Assembly: GCA_019747905.1 (NCBI GenBank)
Contig: JAIEQG010000043.1
Location: forward strand, 1-35,881
Reading direction: 5' to 3'
DNA: 35,881 nt
Source of the DNA: Burkholderiales bacterium
GTDB lineage: Bacteria; Pseudomonadota; Gammaproteobacteria; Burkholderiales; Ga0077523
Each line of letters opens with the position of its first letter. The stretch's first letter is position 1. The notes beneath the pieces are model-generated. The model did no database searches and was not told where the DNA came from. It worked only from the letters and a program-made list of their open reading frames with translations. A program made the translations under genes and the position numbers. Positions 14,990-23,814 of this stretch are shown here, piece after piece.

Positions 14990-16798
14990 TCAGGCGCGCA
15001 CCGCCGTGGTGAATCCGGGAAGTTCGGGTGCGGCGGCTTCCCGGTCCCATCGAACTTCGATGAGCCCGCGCAGCGCATTGCTCACGAAAATGCGCTCGGC
15101 GCGCCGCAGATCGGCGAGGTCGACGCTACGCTCCCGAACGTGCCCTTGCGCGAGCAATCGCCTGCGCATCACGCCGTCGAGCACGCCGTCCTCGAGCGGC
15201 GGTGTAACCAGAGTGCCATCCAGCTCGAGAATGACATTGGTGCGTGCACCCTCGGCGACTCGCCCCGCGGTGTTGAGAAACACCGCATCGAAATGCCCGG
15301 CGGCCGCGACGCGCGCCAGTTCGCGATCGTAGAGCGCGCGTGCCGTGGTCTTGTGGTGCGCCCGCGGGTCGTCGGCGGGGACCCGGTGCGGGGACAGCAC
15401 GACCGTCGGTAGCGGCGGCAAGGGTGCGAGCGGCGCGGATTCGAGCGCGTGGACACCGTCGGAACGCAACGACAGACGCAGCCGATGCGGTGCCGCGCCC
15501 AGCATCGCCGCGCGCCGACGCACGTCGCGAACGATGGCATCGATGTCGATGCCGAAGCCGAACCAGCGTGCGGATTTCGTGAGGCGCGCGACATGAGCAT
15601 CGAGCAACGCGACCACGCCCTCACGAGACAGCATGGTCTCGAACAGGTCGAACGCGGGCGGCGGCGAGGCGAAGCGCGCTTTCACCAGACACTCCTGCCA
15701 TTCGCCTGCCGGCGTGGAATCATGGGTGACGCCACTGCCGATTCCCAGTCGCGCATGCCGGGTGCGGCCGATGGTGATGGTGCGGATCGCGACGTTCCAG
15801 CCGAGGTCGCCGCCGGGTGCGATCCAGCCCAGCGCACCGCAGTAGGTCCCGCGATCGTCCGGCTCCAGCTCGTCGATGATTTCCATGGCCCGTACCTTCG
15901 GTGCGCCGGTGACCGAACCGCAGGGGAACAGGGCCCGCACGATGTCTTCCAGGGTTCCCTCGACCGGTTCGGCCTCGATGGTGGAAGTCATCTGCCACAC
16001 GGTCGGATAGGCTTCGACGTCGAACAGCGAGCGGACCTTTACGCCACCCGGCGGCGCGAGACGCCCCAGGTCGTTGCGGATCAGATCGACGATCATGACG
16101 TTCTCGGCACGTTCCTTGGCGGACGTGGTCAGCGATTCGGGCGTTGCAGAGCGCGGTGCCGTTCCTTTCATCGGCTTGGTCGTGATCCGAGTGCCGCGTC
16201 GCTCCACGAACAGCTCGGGCGAACGCGACAGGATCCAGCCTTCGGCGTGACGCACGATACCCCCATGGCGTGCCGGCTGCGTTTCGCGCAGGCGGGCGTA
16301 CAGGGCAAGCGGATGTCCGTAGGCCGTGCCGCGCATCGGGAACGTGAGATTGACCTGATAGGCGTCGCCGGCGGCGATGTAGCTGCGGATGCCCTCGACC
16401 TTCGCGGCGTAGTCGTCCTGGCGCATGCTCGCTTCGAGTCCGCCGAGCCCGGCCGCACGATCGTCGATTGGCAGAGCGCCGAGTTGCGCTTGCAGCCAGG
16501 CGTCGACGCCGCCGCGATCGAGGCGCGTGTGGCGCCCGAAGACCCAGGCCTGGAGCAGCGGGTCGCGCCGTTCGCCGAGCCGCTGTCGGAGCCTCGGTTC
16601 GAGTGCCAGTCCCAGTTCATAGGGCAGCGCCAGCGCGATCCAGGCGCCGTCGCGGGCGAGTCGTTCGACGCGAGCGAAGGCGCTCGAGAGTTCATCGGGT
16701 GTCGACGGCGCTATGGTCTGCGTCAGGTCCTCGAGCAGGATCGCGTCGCCATCGGGGTCGAGGTTGTTCTCGAACAGGGCGAAGGGTTGGGGAGTCAC
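14990..16798 (-). CDS. pabBC: Bifunctional aminodeoxychorismate synthase component I / aminodeoxychorismate lyase
   Basis: The product is 602 residues and makes p-aminobenzoate for folate. The N-terminal part (about 1-375) is a chorismate-binding PabB domain with SPELFVER, the catalytic lysine K211 in KPMKGT, DLIRNDLGR, and the PCGSVTGAPK loop at 292-301. The C-terminal part (about 383-602) is a fold-type IV PLP enzyme (PabC) with FDLFETML, the PLP lysine K483 in HHKTTARALYD, and LNTAGRVAEGARTNVIL. I chose GTG 16798 because homologous sequence begins right after it (PFALFENN). Upstream codons fall in a repeat element whose GGGGG would act as ribosome binding site. The glutamine amidotransferase PabA is not in the window. 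Confidence 0.93.
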   Translation of the reverse strand: MTPQPFALFENNLDPDGDAILLEDLTQTIAPSTPDELSSAFARVERLARDGAWIALALPYELGLALEPRLRQRLGERRDPLLQAWVFGRHTRLDRGGVDAWLQAQLGALPIDDRAAGLGGLEASMRQDDYAAKVEGIRSYIAAGDAYQVNLTFPMRGTAYGHPLALYARLRETQPARHGGIVRHAEGWILSRSPELFVERRGTRITTKPMKGTAPRSATPESLTTSAKERAENVMIVDLIRNDLGRLAPPGGVKVRSLFDVEAYPTVWQMTSTIEAEPVEGTLEDIVRALFPCGSVTGAPKVRAMEIIDELEPDDRGTYCGALGWIAPGGDLGWNVAIRTITIGRTRHARLGIGSGVTHDSTPAGEWQECLVKARFASPPPAFDLFETMLSREGVVALLDAHVARLTKSARWFGFGIDIDAIVRDVRRRAAMLGAAPHRLRLSLRSDGVHALESAPLAPLPPLPTVVLSPHRVPADDPRAHHKTTARALYDRELARVAAAGHFDAVFLNTAGRVAEGARTNVILELDGTLVTPPLEDGVLDGVMRRRLLAQGHVRERSVDLADLRRAERIFVSNALRGLIEVRWDREAAAPELPGFTTAVRA

Positions 16799-16800
16799 GT

Positions 16801-16893
16801 TGCCCCCATCCCGGCCTTCCCCCAACGTAGACGGGGGAAGAAGCCGTACACCCCTTCCCCCGGCTGTGCCGGGGGAAGGTTGGGATGGGGGCA
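16801..16893 (+). repeat. 93-bp two-hairpin intergenic repeat, copy 2
   Basis: Perfect 12-base terminal inverted repeats, TGCCCCCATCCC at 16801-16812 and GGGATGGGGGCA at 16882-16893, enclose two hairpins. The first is CTTCCCCC...GGGGGAAG (16816-16823 with 16833-16840) and the second is CCTTCCCCCGGC-TGT-GCCGGGGGAAGG at 16853-16879 (12-bp stem). Length, order and orientation equal copy 1 at 11162-11254. The element fills almost all of the gap between the alpha/beta hydrolase stop and the pabBC start, both on the minus strand. Confidence 0.9.
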
Positions 16894-16901
16894 GCGGTGC
16901 T

Positions 16902-18989
16902 TCACTTCCAGACTTCGCTCTCCGCGGCCTCGCGCACGACCATCTCCACATCCTCCGACAGCATCAACCGCTCGGCTTCCAGCTTGCGTGCCGCCGCTTC
17001 CACCTTCTTCACGTAACCCGCGCGATCGCCATACAGCTCCTGCAGTGAAGGCCTCGGGTCACCGGCGGCATCGGCTTCGGACCGCGTCTTCGGCAGCGGA
17101 ATCATCGAGCCCAGCAGATCGCAAAGATCGTCGCCACCGAACTCCGTCCGGCGCGTATTCCAGCCCAGCACCGTCGCGACCGGCGCTTCCACGTAGGGAT
17201 GGCGGATGCCGGCGATATCGTGGCCCAACGAATCGATCTGCGGAACCAGCACGCGGTGTGGGTAGATGACGTCCGGAAACAGTTTCTCGACGATGCCGGC
17301 GTTGCCGATGACCTTCTCGCCGAAATCGCGTTCGCCGGAGCCGTTGAACAGTCCTGAGTACTTCACGTTCGGTATCTTCGGCCACGCGAGTGCTGCCGGT
17401 GCGACCAAGGTGCCGTCGCCGACCGTCGGCACCTTGCTGGGTGGCGGTACGGTGCCCTTGCGCACCCAATCGTCCAGTGCCACCGTCAGTGCGCGCAGCA
17501 ACGGCCCCGGGTGGACCGGATTGGTGAGCTGCTCGCATTGCCGGTTGCCGAGGCCGTAGTGGGGCGCGTCGCCCTTGAAGCTGCCGTGCTGCAGGCTGGA
17601 CAGCAGATAGCGGCGCACCCGCGGCACTTCGGTCAAATCGGTCTTGCCGCCTTCGGTGGTGCCGGTGAGCGAGGCGCGGAACTGCCAGTACTCGTTCGAT
17701 GTGTCGCTGTGGAACACCTTCGGATCCGTCATGGGTCGCTTGAGGATGCCGTCGGGCAGGCGCGTCTTCGGGTGGCCACGCACGCCGTACTGATGCGGAA
17801 AGTTCGTGTCCGGCACGTAGCGTTCGCGGTGCTGCTGCGTGAACGGGTTGGGCTGTGCGAAGCGGTAGTTGAGATAAAGCTTCTGCACGCCGGCCACGTG
17901 GATGTGCGCGCCGTCGCAGACGCGCCGGCCGCGCTCGTCCTCGTTGAACCCCTGGTAGAGGAAATCGCGCAGGTACATGCCGGAGGACGAGATGCCCTGG
18001 CACAGGGTGGTCTCGAGCCCGGCAACCGGGTTGGGATTGCCGGCCGCATCGGTCGTTTCGTGCCGCAGGAACGACACGAAATCACGTGAGGTGAGATAGC
18101 CGAGACCCATCACCGGCGAGCCGGTGGCTCGATAGATCAGGTGGTAGTTGCGATCGTTGCGGAAGTCGCCTTTCACGCAGATGTCGGTGGTGCTGGGGTC
18201 GCCTGGCCACCCGTCGGGGCAGCGGGCGAAGGCCCAATCCTCGTCCGCCACGCGTTCACCGCGCGGGATCTGCGGGCCGCTCGGCCGTGGTGAGTCCGAC
18301 CCCACGACCCACAGTTCGGCCTCGGCCTTGGCCTTGTCGATGTCGATCGCGGGGTAGCTCTTGAAGGCGGGGCCGCCCGAGAGCGGCAGGGTCGGCGGCG
18401 TTGCGCCGTTGAAGTTGCGGTCGCCGAACTCGGTCAGGATGCGTTGCGTGATCGGGATGCCGGCGAAGTCCACGGCCACCGGGAAATTCACCGTGAGGCG
18501 ATGGTCGCCGGGTGCGATGTCCGCGCCCCAGCCCACCCACGCGACCACGTAGCCGCGCTGCATCAGGAAGCCGTTGCCGAAGTCCGCGGGCGCCATCGGA
18601 TCGTTCATGTTCGCCTTCGACGAGGTGTCGTGCAGCCGGCCGAACGCGATCTTGCGGCCGCGATTGTTGACCTCGAAGAACAGGGTGCGCGAGCCCTTGC
18701 CGAGATCGACGGGCTTCAGGATCACCATGTCGGCGGAGAATTCCACCAGCCCGCGGGCGTTGAGCGGGGCGTTGCGGATGTCGAAGACCCGCCCGTTCCG
18801 GGTATCGGCCGGATCGGCCTCGAAATGGGCGGTGCCGGTCAGCTTCTCGTAGGGCCCGGCGATGCCGAAGCTCTGGCCGTCCGCCACGACTTCCCGCTTG
18901 ACGATGTCGAGCCGCACCAGGCGGGCCTCGGCCGGCACCGGCAGCGTCAGGGCGATGAGGGTCAGTACCGCGCAGAGGGGAGATCTCAT
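16902..18989 (-). CDS. Exported alpha/beta hydrolase-domain protein
   Basis: The product is 695 residues. I chose ATG 18989 because it gives a signal peptide (MRSPLCAVLTLIALTLPVPAEA) and has GGAG 7 bases upstream; the frame is open further upstream but has neither. The sequence fits the large secreted alpha/beta hydrolase-domain family (Pfam Abhydrolase_10 as I recall). An N-terminal beta-rich region (VEGxx-like start, GPYEKLTGTAHFEADP) is followed by a hydrolase core with the nucleophile motif GISSSG at 332-337 and YLRDFLYQGFNEDERGR. Substrates of this family are largely unknown; an esterase or lactonase role is plausible. The gene is transcribed toward pabBC through the repeat element, so the two may share a transcript. 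Confidence 0.82.
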   Translation of the reverse strand: MRSPLCAVLTLIALTLPVPAEARLVRLDIVKREVVADGQSFGIAGPYEKLTGTAHFEADPADTRNGRVFDIRNAPLNARGLVEFSADMVILKPVDLGKGSRTLFFEVNNRGRKIAFGRLHDTSSKANMNDPMAPADFGNGFLMQRGYVVAWVGWGADIAPGDHRLTVNFPVAVDFAGIPITQRILTEFGDRNFNGATPPTLPLSGGPAFKSYPAIDIDKAKAEAELWVVGSDSPRPSGPQIPRGERVADEDWAFARCPDGWPGDPSTTDICVKGDFRNDRNYHLIYRATGSPVMGLGYLTSRDFVSFLRHETTDAAGNPNPVAGLETTLCQGISSSGMYLRDFLYQGFNEDERGRRVCDGAHIHVAGVQKLYLNYRFAQPNPFTQQHRERYVPDTNFPHQYGVRGHPKTRLPDGILKRPMTDPKVFHSDTSNEYWQFRASLTGTTEGGKTDLTEVPRVRRYLLSSLQHGSFKGDAPHYGLGNRQCEQLTNPVHPGPLLRALTVALDDWVRKGTVPPPSKVPTVGDGTLVAPAALAWPKIPNVKYSGLFNGSGERDFGEKVIGNAGIVEKLFPDVIYPHRVLVPQIDSLGHDIAGIRHPYVEAPVATVLGWNTRRTEFGGDDLCDLLGSMIPLPKTRSEADAAGDPRPSLQELYGDRAGYVKKVEAAARKLEAERLMLSEDVEMVVREAAESEVWK

Positions 18990-19073
18990 GGTGGCTCCGG
19001 GGACGGGGACCGCAGTGTATACGGGCGGCGAGCGGGCATAGAATGACGGTTCAGAAGCCGAACCAGAGGTGCC
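18990..19073. promoter_or_regulatory. Divergent promoter region
   Basis: This 84-base gap separates the divergent hydrolase and molybdoenzyme genes. On the plus strand TAGAAT at 19039-19044 is a fair -10 box, 30 bases before the molybdoenzyme start, with no good -35. On the minus strand the GTATAC at 19017-19022 is a possible -10. No operator is obvious. Confidence 0.35.
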
Positions 19074-21209
19074 ATGGAAACCGCAGCCCGCATCCAGAGC
19101 CAACTCGAGACCAAGGTGGTGAAGGCCGCCTGTCCGCACGATTGCCCCGACGCGTGCGGCATGCACGTCACGGTCAACGTGAAGACCGGCCGCGCCATCA
19201 AGGTGGAGGGCGATCCGACCCATCCCATCACCAAGGGCTACCTCTGCAACAAGGTCAACAACTACGTCGACCTGGTCTACAACGACAATCGCGTCCTCTA
19301 TCCGCGGCGCCGGGTCGGTCCGAAGGGGCCGGGTGCGAAGTTCGAACGCATCAGCTGGGACGAAGCGCTGGACACCGTCGCCGCGCGTCTCAAGGGCGTC
19401 ATCGCCGAATACGGCCCGGAAGCCGTGCAGCCGTACTCCTACTCCGGCACGCTGGGCCTGATCGGCTTCTCCGGCATGGGCGAACGGTTCTTCAACAAGA
19501 TGGGTGCCGCGCGCCTGGACCGCACCATCTGCTCCACAGTCGGCGGAGTAGCCGGCCAGTACACCACGGGCAACGTCCATTCGGCCAACATCGAGGACAT
19601 CCCGGATATGGAGGTGGTGATCCTCTGGGCGACGAACCTCGTGAGCACTGGCGTGCACGCCATGCCGTTCGTGACCGAGGCGCGGGCCCGCGGCGCGAAG
19701 ATCATCGCCATCGATCCGCGCGTCACGCGGACCACGGCCTTCGCCGATTGGCACCTGCAGCCGAAGCCCGGCACCGACGGCGCGCTGGCTCTGGGCATGA
19801 TGCACGTGCTGGTGCGCGAGGGGCTGCACGACATCGAGTTCCTCAAGGCCCATACGGTCGGTTGGGAAGAGCTGCTGCGCGACCGACTGCCGGAGTACAC
19901 GCCGGAGCGCGTTGCGGAAATCACCGGCCTCGCCGTCGAGGACATCGAACGCCTCGGAAAACTGTACGGCAGCACGAAGAAGTCCTTCATTCGCCTCAAC
20001 TACGGCATCCAGCGGCAGGACAACGGCGGCATGACCGTGCGCGCCATCCTGCTGCTGCCGACCCTGACCGGCGCCATGCTCGCGAAGGGCGGCGCCTGCC
20101 TCGGCACCGGGAAGGAACTGCGCAACGTCGACATGCGCAAACTTCAGCGCACCGACCTGCTCGCCGGCCGCAACCCGCGCATGGTCAACATGATCCGCAT
20201 CGGCGAAGCGCTGAACGACTCAACGCTGTCGCCGCCCATCAAGGCGCTGGTGGTGTGGAATGCAGAGCCCGCCAATTGCGCGCCGGATACCGCATCGGTG
20301 CGTCGCGGGCTGATGCGAGAGGATCTCTTCACCGTCGTGCACGACACTTTCTTCACCGACACCTGCGACTACGCCGACATCGTGCTGCCGGCAGACACGA
20401 CGCTGGAACACATGGATCTGGTGGGCGGCTACGGGCATTTCGTGTACGCCCTGTCGCAGCCCGCCATCGACAAGGTGGGCGAGAGCCTCGACAACAGCGA
20501 ACTGTTCCGCCGCCTGGCCGTGAAGATGGGCTACGACGATCCCTGTTTCGCGCAGAGCGACGAGGACATGATCCGCGAGCTGATCGACCCCGAATACAAC
20601 CCGTTGTTCGAGGGTGTCACGTTCGAAGGGTTGATGGAGAAAGGCTGGATGCACGCTGCCGTGGATTCGCCGCGCCGGCCAGGGCTCAACAGCGGCCGCT
20701 GGCCCACCCCTTCGGGGAAGATCGAGATCCGCAGCGAAAGCCTGGGCAAGACCGGGCTCGATCCGCTGCCCGCGTACGTGCCGCCCATCGAGGGCATGGC
20801 GAATCCCGAGGCGACCCGGCGCTACCCGCTGCAGGTGATCAGCGCCGCGACGCACTATTTCATCGGGGCGAGTTTCCAGCACGTGCGGCGGCTGCAGGAG
20901 ATGATGTCGCGCCAGACCTTCGAAGTGTCGGAAGCCGACGCGCGGGCCCGCGGCATCGCGAGCGGCGATGCGTGCCGTCTCTACAACGACCGCGGTGAAG
21001 TGTTCGGGCATGCACTGGTGGTGCCGGGAATGCTGCCCGGCGTGATCGGTGCACCGAAGCAGTTGCAGGGTTCGAAGCAGGTGAACGGGCTCAACGTGAA
21101 TGCGCTGGTGAGCCAGCGCGAAGCCGACATGGGGCACGGGCCGGTGTTCTTCTCCACGCTCGCCGAAATCGAGAAGATCGGCGCGCTTCCGGAGCGCACC
21201 ACGGCATGA
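19074..21209 (+). CDS. Molybdopterin-dependent oxidoreductase (formate dehydrogenase/DMSO reductase superfamily)
   Basis: The product is 711 residues and starts at ATG 19074 behind AGAGG. A 4Fe-4S motif occurs right at the N-terminus: C20-x3-C24-x3-C28-x29-C58 ([16 protein letters not shown]...GYLCNK). The molybdopterin domains follow: [53 protein letters not shown], and a C-terminal cofactor-binding domain. It has no twin-arginine signal, so it is probably cytoplasmic. The residue holding molybdenum is likely within RTICSTVGG (C153 or S154), but I cannot decide which. No selenocysteine codon is apparent. The substrate is unknown; COG0243 members of this kind are often labelled formate dehydrogenase-like or thiosulfate/polysulfide reductase-like. 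It overlaps folD by four bases. Confidence 0.88.
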   Translation: METAARIQSQLETKVVKAACPHDCPDACGMHVTVNVKTGRAIKVEGDPTHPITKGYLCNKVNNYVDLVYNDNRVLYPRRRVGPKGPGAKFERISWDEALDTVAARLKGVIAEYGPEAVQPYSYSGTLGLIGFSGMGERFFNKMGAARLDRTICSTVGGVAGQYTTGNVHSANIEDIPDMEVVILWATNLVSTGVHAMPFVTEARARGAKIIAIDPRVTRTTAFADWHLQPKPGTDGALALGMMHVLVREGLHDIEFLKAHTVGWEELLRDRLPEYTPERVAEITGLAVEDIERLGKLYGSTKKSFIRLNYGIQRQDNGGMTVRAILLLPTLTGAMLAKGGACLGTGKELRNVDMRKLQRTDLLAGRNPRMVNMIRIGEALNDSTLSPPIKALVVWNAEPANCAPDTASVRRGLMREDLFTVVHDTFFTDTCDYADIVLPADTTLEHMDLVGGYGHFVYALSQPAIDKVGESLDNSELFRRLAVKMGYDDPCFAQSDEDMIRELIDPEYNPLFEGVTFEGLMEKGWMHAAVDSPRRPGLNSGRWPTPSGKIEIRSESLGKTGLDPLPAYVPPIEGMANPEATRRYPLQVISAATHYFIGASFQHVRRLQEMMSRQTFEVSEADARARGIASGDACRLYNDRGEVFGHALVVPGMLPGVIGAPKQLQGSKQVNGLNVNALVSQREADMGHGPVFFSTLAEIEKIGALPERTTA

Positions 21210-22099
21210 GCGCAACGATCATCGACGGTGTTGCCATCGCCAAGGCGACCCGCGCCGCCTGGCGCGACCGTGCCGACATCCTGCGCGCGCGCGGCGTGAC
21301 GCCGGGGCTCGCCGTCATCATCGTCGGCGACAATGCTGCCTCCAAGGTGTACGTCCGCAACAAGGTCAAGGCCTGCGGCGAGATGGGGTTGCACTCGGAA
21401 CTGATCGAGTACCCGGAGTCGGCGTCGCAACGCGAAGTGCTGGCGCGCATCCAGGCGCTCAACAACGACCCGCGCATCCACGGCATCCTGGTGCAATTGC
21501 CGCTGCCGAAACAGTTCGACGCCGACCAGGTGCTCGAGGCCATCGTGCCTTCGAAGGACGTGGACGGATTTCACGTGGAGAACGCCGGGGCGCTCGCTAC
21601 CGGGCTGCCCGGTTTCTGGCCGTGCACGCCGCATGGCGTGATGGTCATGCTCGAGCATCACAAGGTGCCGCTGCAAGGCGCCGAGGCGGTGGTCGTGGGT
21701 CGCAGCAACATCGTCGGCAAGCCGCAGGCGCTGATGCTGCTCGCGAAGGATGCGACCGTGACCATCTGCACGTCGAAGACGCGCGATCTGGCATTCCATA
21801 CGTGCAGGGCCGACGTGCTGGTGGTCGCCACGGGCAAGCCGAAGATGGTGACCGGCGCCATGATCAAACCGGGCGCGGTCGTGATCGATGTGGGTATCAA
21901 CCGCCTGCCGGACGGCAAGCTGTGCGGCGACGTGGACTTCGAAAGCGCCAAGGAAGTGGCGGGGATGATCACTCCGGTGCCCGGTGGCGTCGGACCGATG
22001 ACCATCACCATGCTGCTCGCCAACACGGTGCTGTCCGCGGAACGCTACGCCGACGGCAGGGTCTCCACGTTTCGGCCGGAGGCAGTTCCGGTCGTGTGA
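21206..22099 (+). CDS. folD: Methylenetetrahydrofolate dehydrogenase / methenyltetrahydrofolate cyclohydrolase
   Basis: The product is 297 residues and interconverts 5,10-methylene-, 5,10-methenyl- and 10-formyl-tetrahydrofolate using NADP(H). The catalytic lysine is K53 in [45 protein letters not shown] and the C-terminal [16 protein letters not shown] are textbook FolD signatures. It starts at ATG 21206, sharing ATGA with the end of the molybdoenzyme gene, and its stop overlaps the next start as TGATG. Translational coupling on both sides suggests that the three products are needed together or at fixed ratio. Co-location with a formate-dehydrogenase-like enzyme hints at one-carbon metabolism, but folD often has unrelated neighbours. 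Confidence 0.96.
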   Translation: MSATIIDGVAIAKATRAAWRDRADILRARGVTPGLAVIIVGDNAASKVYVRNKVKACGEMGLHSELIEYPESASQREVLARIQALNNDPRIHGILVQLPLPKQFDADQVLEAIVPSKDVDGFHVENAGALATGLPGFWPCTPHGVMVMLEHHKVPLQGAEAVVVGRSNIVGKPQALMLLAKDATVTICTSKTRDLAFHTCRADVLVVATGKPKMVTGAMIKPGAVVIDVGINRLPDGKLCGDVDFESAKEVAGMITPVPGGVGPMTITMLLANTVLSAERYADGRVSTFRPEAVPVV

Positions 22100-22719
22100 T
22101 GTTTGCCGATCGCGCAGTCGCATCCCGCAAACTGGCGGTTGCGCTTGCGCGTTTCCGGAGCGAGCATCCGCTGGTGCTCGGCATTCCGCGTGGCGGCGTG
22201 CCCATGGCCAGGATCATCGCCGACGAGTTGGATTGCGACATCGACGTGGTTCTGGTGCGCAAGCTGCGAGCGCCCGCCAATTCCGAGTACGCTATCGGCG
22301 CCGTGGACGAATCGGGCTGGTCCTTCGTCACGTCCGAGGCCGCATGGGTGCGTCCGTCCCCGGAGTACCTCGAGGAGGAGAAGCGGGCGCAGCTCGAAGT
22401 GATCCTCGAACGGCGCCACGCCTACACCGCGTTGCGACCGCCGATCGATCCGAAGGGGCGGGTCGTCATCGTCGTGGACGACGGGCTTGCTACCGGTTCG
22501 ACCATGATGGCCGCCTTGCATGCACTCGCGGCCAAGCATCCCGCCAGGCTCGTCTGCGCGGTGCCGGTGGCGCCGCCGGACACGGCCGTCAAGATCAAGG
22601 CGTATTGCGACGAAGTCGTTTGCCTGGAGACGCCGCGGGATTTTTCCGCGGTCGGGCAGTTCTACCGGAGCTTTCCGCAGACCACCGACGAGGAAGTGGT
22701 GGCAGCGCTCCAAAGGTGA
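22099..22719 (+). CDS. Phosphoribosyltransferase-family protein (COG1926 type)
   Basis: The product is 206 residues and starts at ATG 22099, one base before the end of folD's stop codon. The fold is type I PRTase: the PRPP-binding motif is VVIVVDDGLATGSTM, with the paired acidic residues and TGST loop. Upstream are LGIPRGGVPMARIIA and VVLVRKLRAPANSEYAIGAV, typical of the COG1926 group of stand-alone predicted phosphoribosyltransferases. The base substrate is unknown. The C-terminus has ETPRDFSAVGQFYRSFPQTTDEEV, conserved in this group. It converges on the radical SAM gene with only 6 bases between the two stop codons. Confidence 0.87.
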   Translation: MFADRAVASRKLAVALARFRSEHPLVLGIPRGGVPMARIIADELDCDIDVVLVRKLRAPANSEYAIGAVDESGWSFVTSEAAWVRPSPEYLEEEKRAQLEVILERRHAYTALRPPIDPKGRVVIVVDDGLATGSTMMAALHALAAKHPARLVCAVPVAPPDTAVKIKAYCDEVVCLETPRDFSAVGQFYRSFPQTTDEEVVAALQR

Positions 22720-22725
22720 GAGCGG

Positions 22726-23814
22726 TCAGCGTGCGGCGAGCCGCACCGGGATCCGCTGCCGCCCGAACTGTCCGTTGAATTCGCCGAAGCGCCCGGCGAT
22801 CCGCGTGCCGCACCGCGGACAAGTGCCTTCCGCGGTCAGGCGATAGAACTCGATGCGGTGCCAGTCGCGCGCGATCAGGCTCGCGGCGCAGTGATGACAG
22901 CGGGTGGTGCCGCCGGCGATATCGTGGACGTTGCCGGTGTAGACGTAGCGCAGGCCTTCGGCCATCGCGATGTCACGGGCGCGCACCAGCGTCGACGCCG
23001 GCGTGGGCGGCAGGTCGGTCATCTTGAAATCCGGATGGAAGGCGGTGAAATGCAGCGGTACGTCCGGCCCGAGGGCCCGGGCGACCCACGCGGACAACGC
23101 GCGCAACTCGTCGTCGGAGTCGTTCTTGGTCGGGATCAGTAACGTCGTGATTTCCACCCACACGTCGGTCTCGTGCACCAGGTACTGCAGCGTGTCGAGC
23201 ACCGGCTGCAGGTGCGAACCGGTCAGCTTCACGTAGAACTCGTCGGTGAAGCCCTTCAGGTCGACGTTGGCCGCGTCCATCTTCGCGTAGAACTCGCGGC
23301 GCGGAGCCTCGTGGATGTAACCGGCCGTCACCGCCACGGTCTTGATGCCGCGCGCGTGGCAGGCGTCGGCCACGTCCATGGCGTACTCGGCGAAGATCAC
23401 CGGGTCGTTGTAGGTGAACGCCACGCTTTTCGAGCCGGTCTGCAGCGCTGCCTCGGCAATGCGGTCGGGGCTCGCCCGGTCCATCAGCCGGTCCATGTCG
23501 CGCGATTTGGAGATGTCCCAGTTCTGGCAGAACTTGCAGGCGAGATTGCAACCGGCGGTGCCGAAGGAGAACACGGCCGATCCCGGGTAGAAGTGGTTGA
23601 GCGGCTTCTTCTCGATCGGATCGACGCAGAACCCGGACGAGCGCCCGTAGGTGGTGAGCACCATGGCGTCGTTCACGCGCTGGCGCACGAAACAGGCGCC
23701 GCGCTGGCCTTCGTGCAGGCGGCAGTCGCGCGGGCACAGGTCGCATTGCAGGCGGCCGTCGTCGAGCAGGTGCCACCAGCGCGCGGGGTATGCGCCTTCT
23801 ACGTTTCCGTCCAC
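22726..23814 (-). CDS. amrS: AmmeMemoRadiSam system radical SAM enzyme
   Basis: The product is 362 residues. The radical SAM cluster motif is C89-x3-C93-x2-C96 (GCNLACKFCQNWD). An N-terminal cysteine cluster CDLCPRDC (24-31) plus C41 is typical of the family. The C-terminus forms a rubredoxin-like zinc ribbon with CHHC and CPRC pairs. DLKGFTDEFYVKLTGSHLQPV and FTAFHPDFKM are also family features. I chose GTG 23814; it overlaps the upstream gene by 16 bases and has no clear ribosome binding site, so it relies on coupled translation. The frame continues upstream only as antisense-like sequence. The family (TIGR04337 as I recall) always accompanies MEMO1- and AMMECR1-type proteins. The reaction catalysed is not established to my knowledge. 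Confidence 0.9.
   Translation of the reverse strand: MDGNVEGAYPARWWHLLDDGRLQCDLCPRDCRLHEGQRGACFVRQRVNDAMVLTTYGRSSGFCVDPIEKKPLNHFYPGSAVFSFGTAGCNLACKFCQNWDISKSRDMDRLMDRASPDRIAEAALQTGSKSVAFTYNDPVIFAEYAMDVADACHARGIKTVAVTAGYIHEAPRREFYAKMDAANVDLKGFTDEFYVKLTGSHLQPVLDTLQYLVHETDVWVEITTLLIPTKNDSDDELRALSAWVARALGPDVPLHFTAFHPDFKMTDLPPTPASTLVRARDIAMAEGLRYVYTGNVHDIAGGTTRCHHCAASLIARDWHRIEFYRLTAEGTCPRCGTRIAGRFGEFNGQFGRQRIPVRLAAR

Noticed and set aside
16799-16951. Possible 51-residue N-terminal extension of PabBC
   Set aside because: These codons translate the repeat element and the end of the neighbouring gene; family similarity begins only after GTG 16798.
18990-19853. Possible N-terminal extension of the alpha/beta hydrolase on the minus strand
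   Set aside because: This part is antisense to the molybdoenzyme gene; the signal peptide and ribosome binding site point to ATG 18989.
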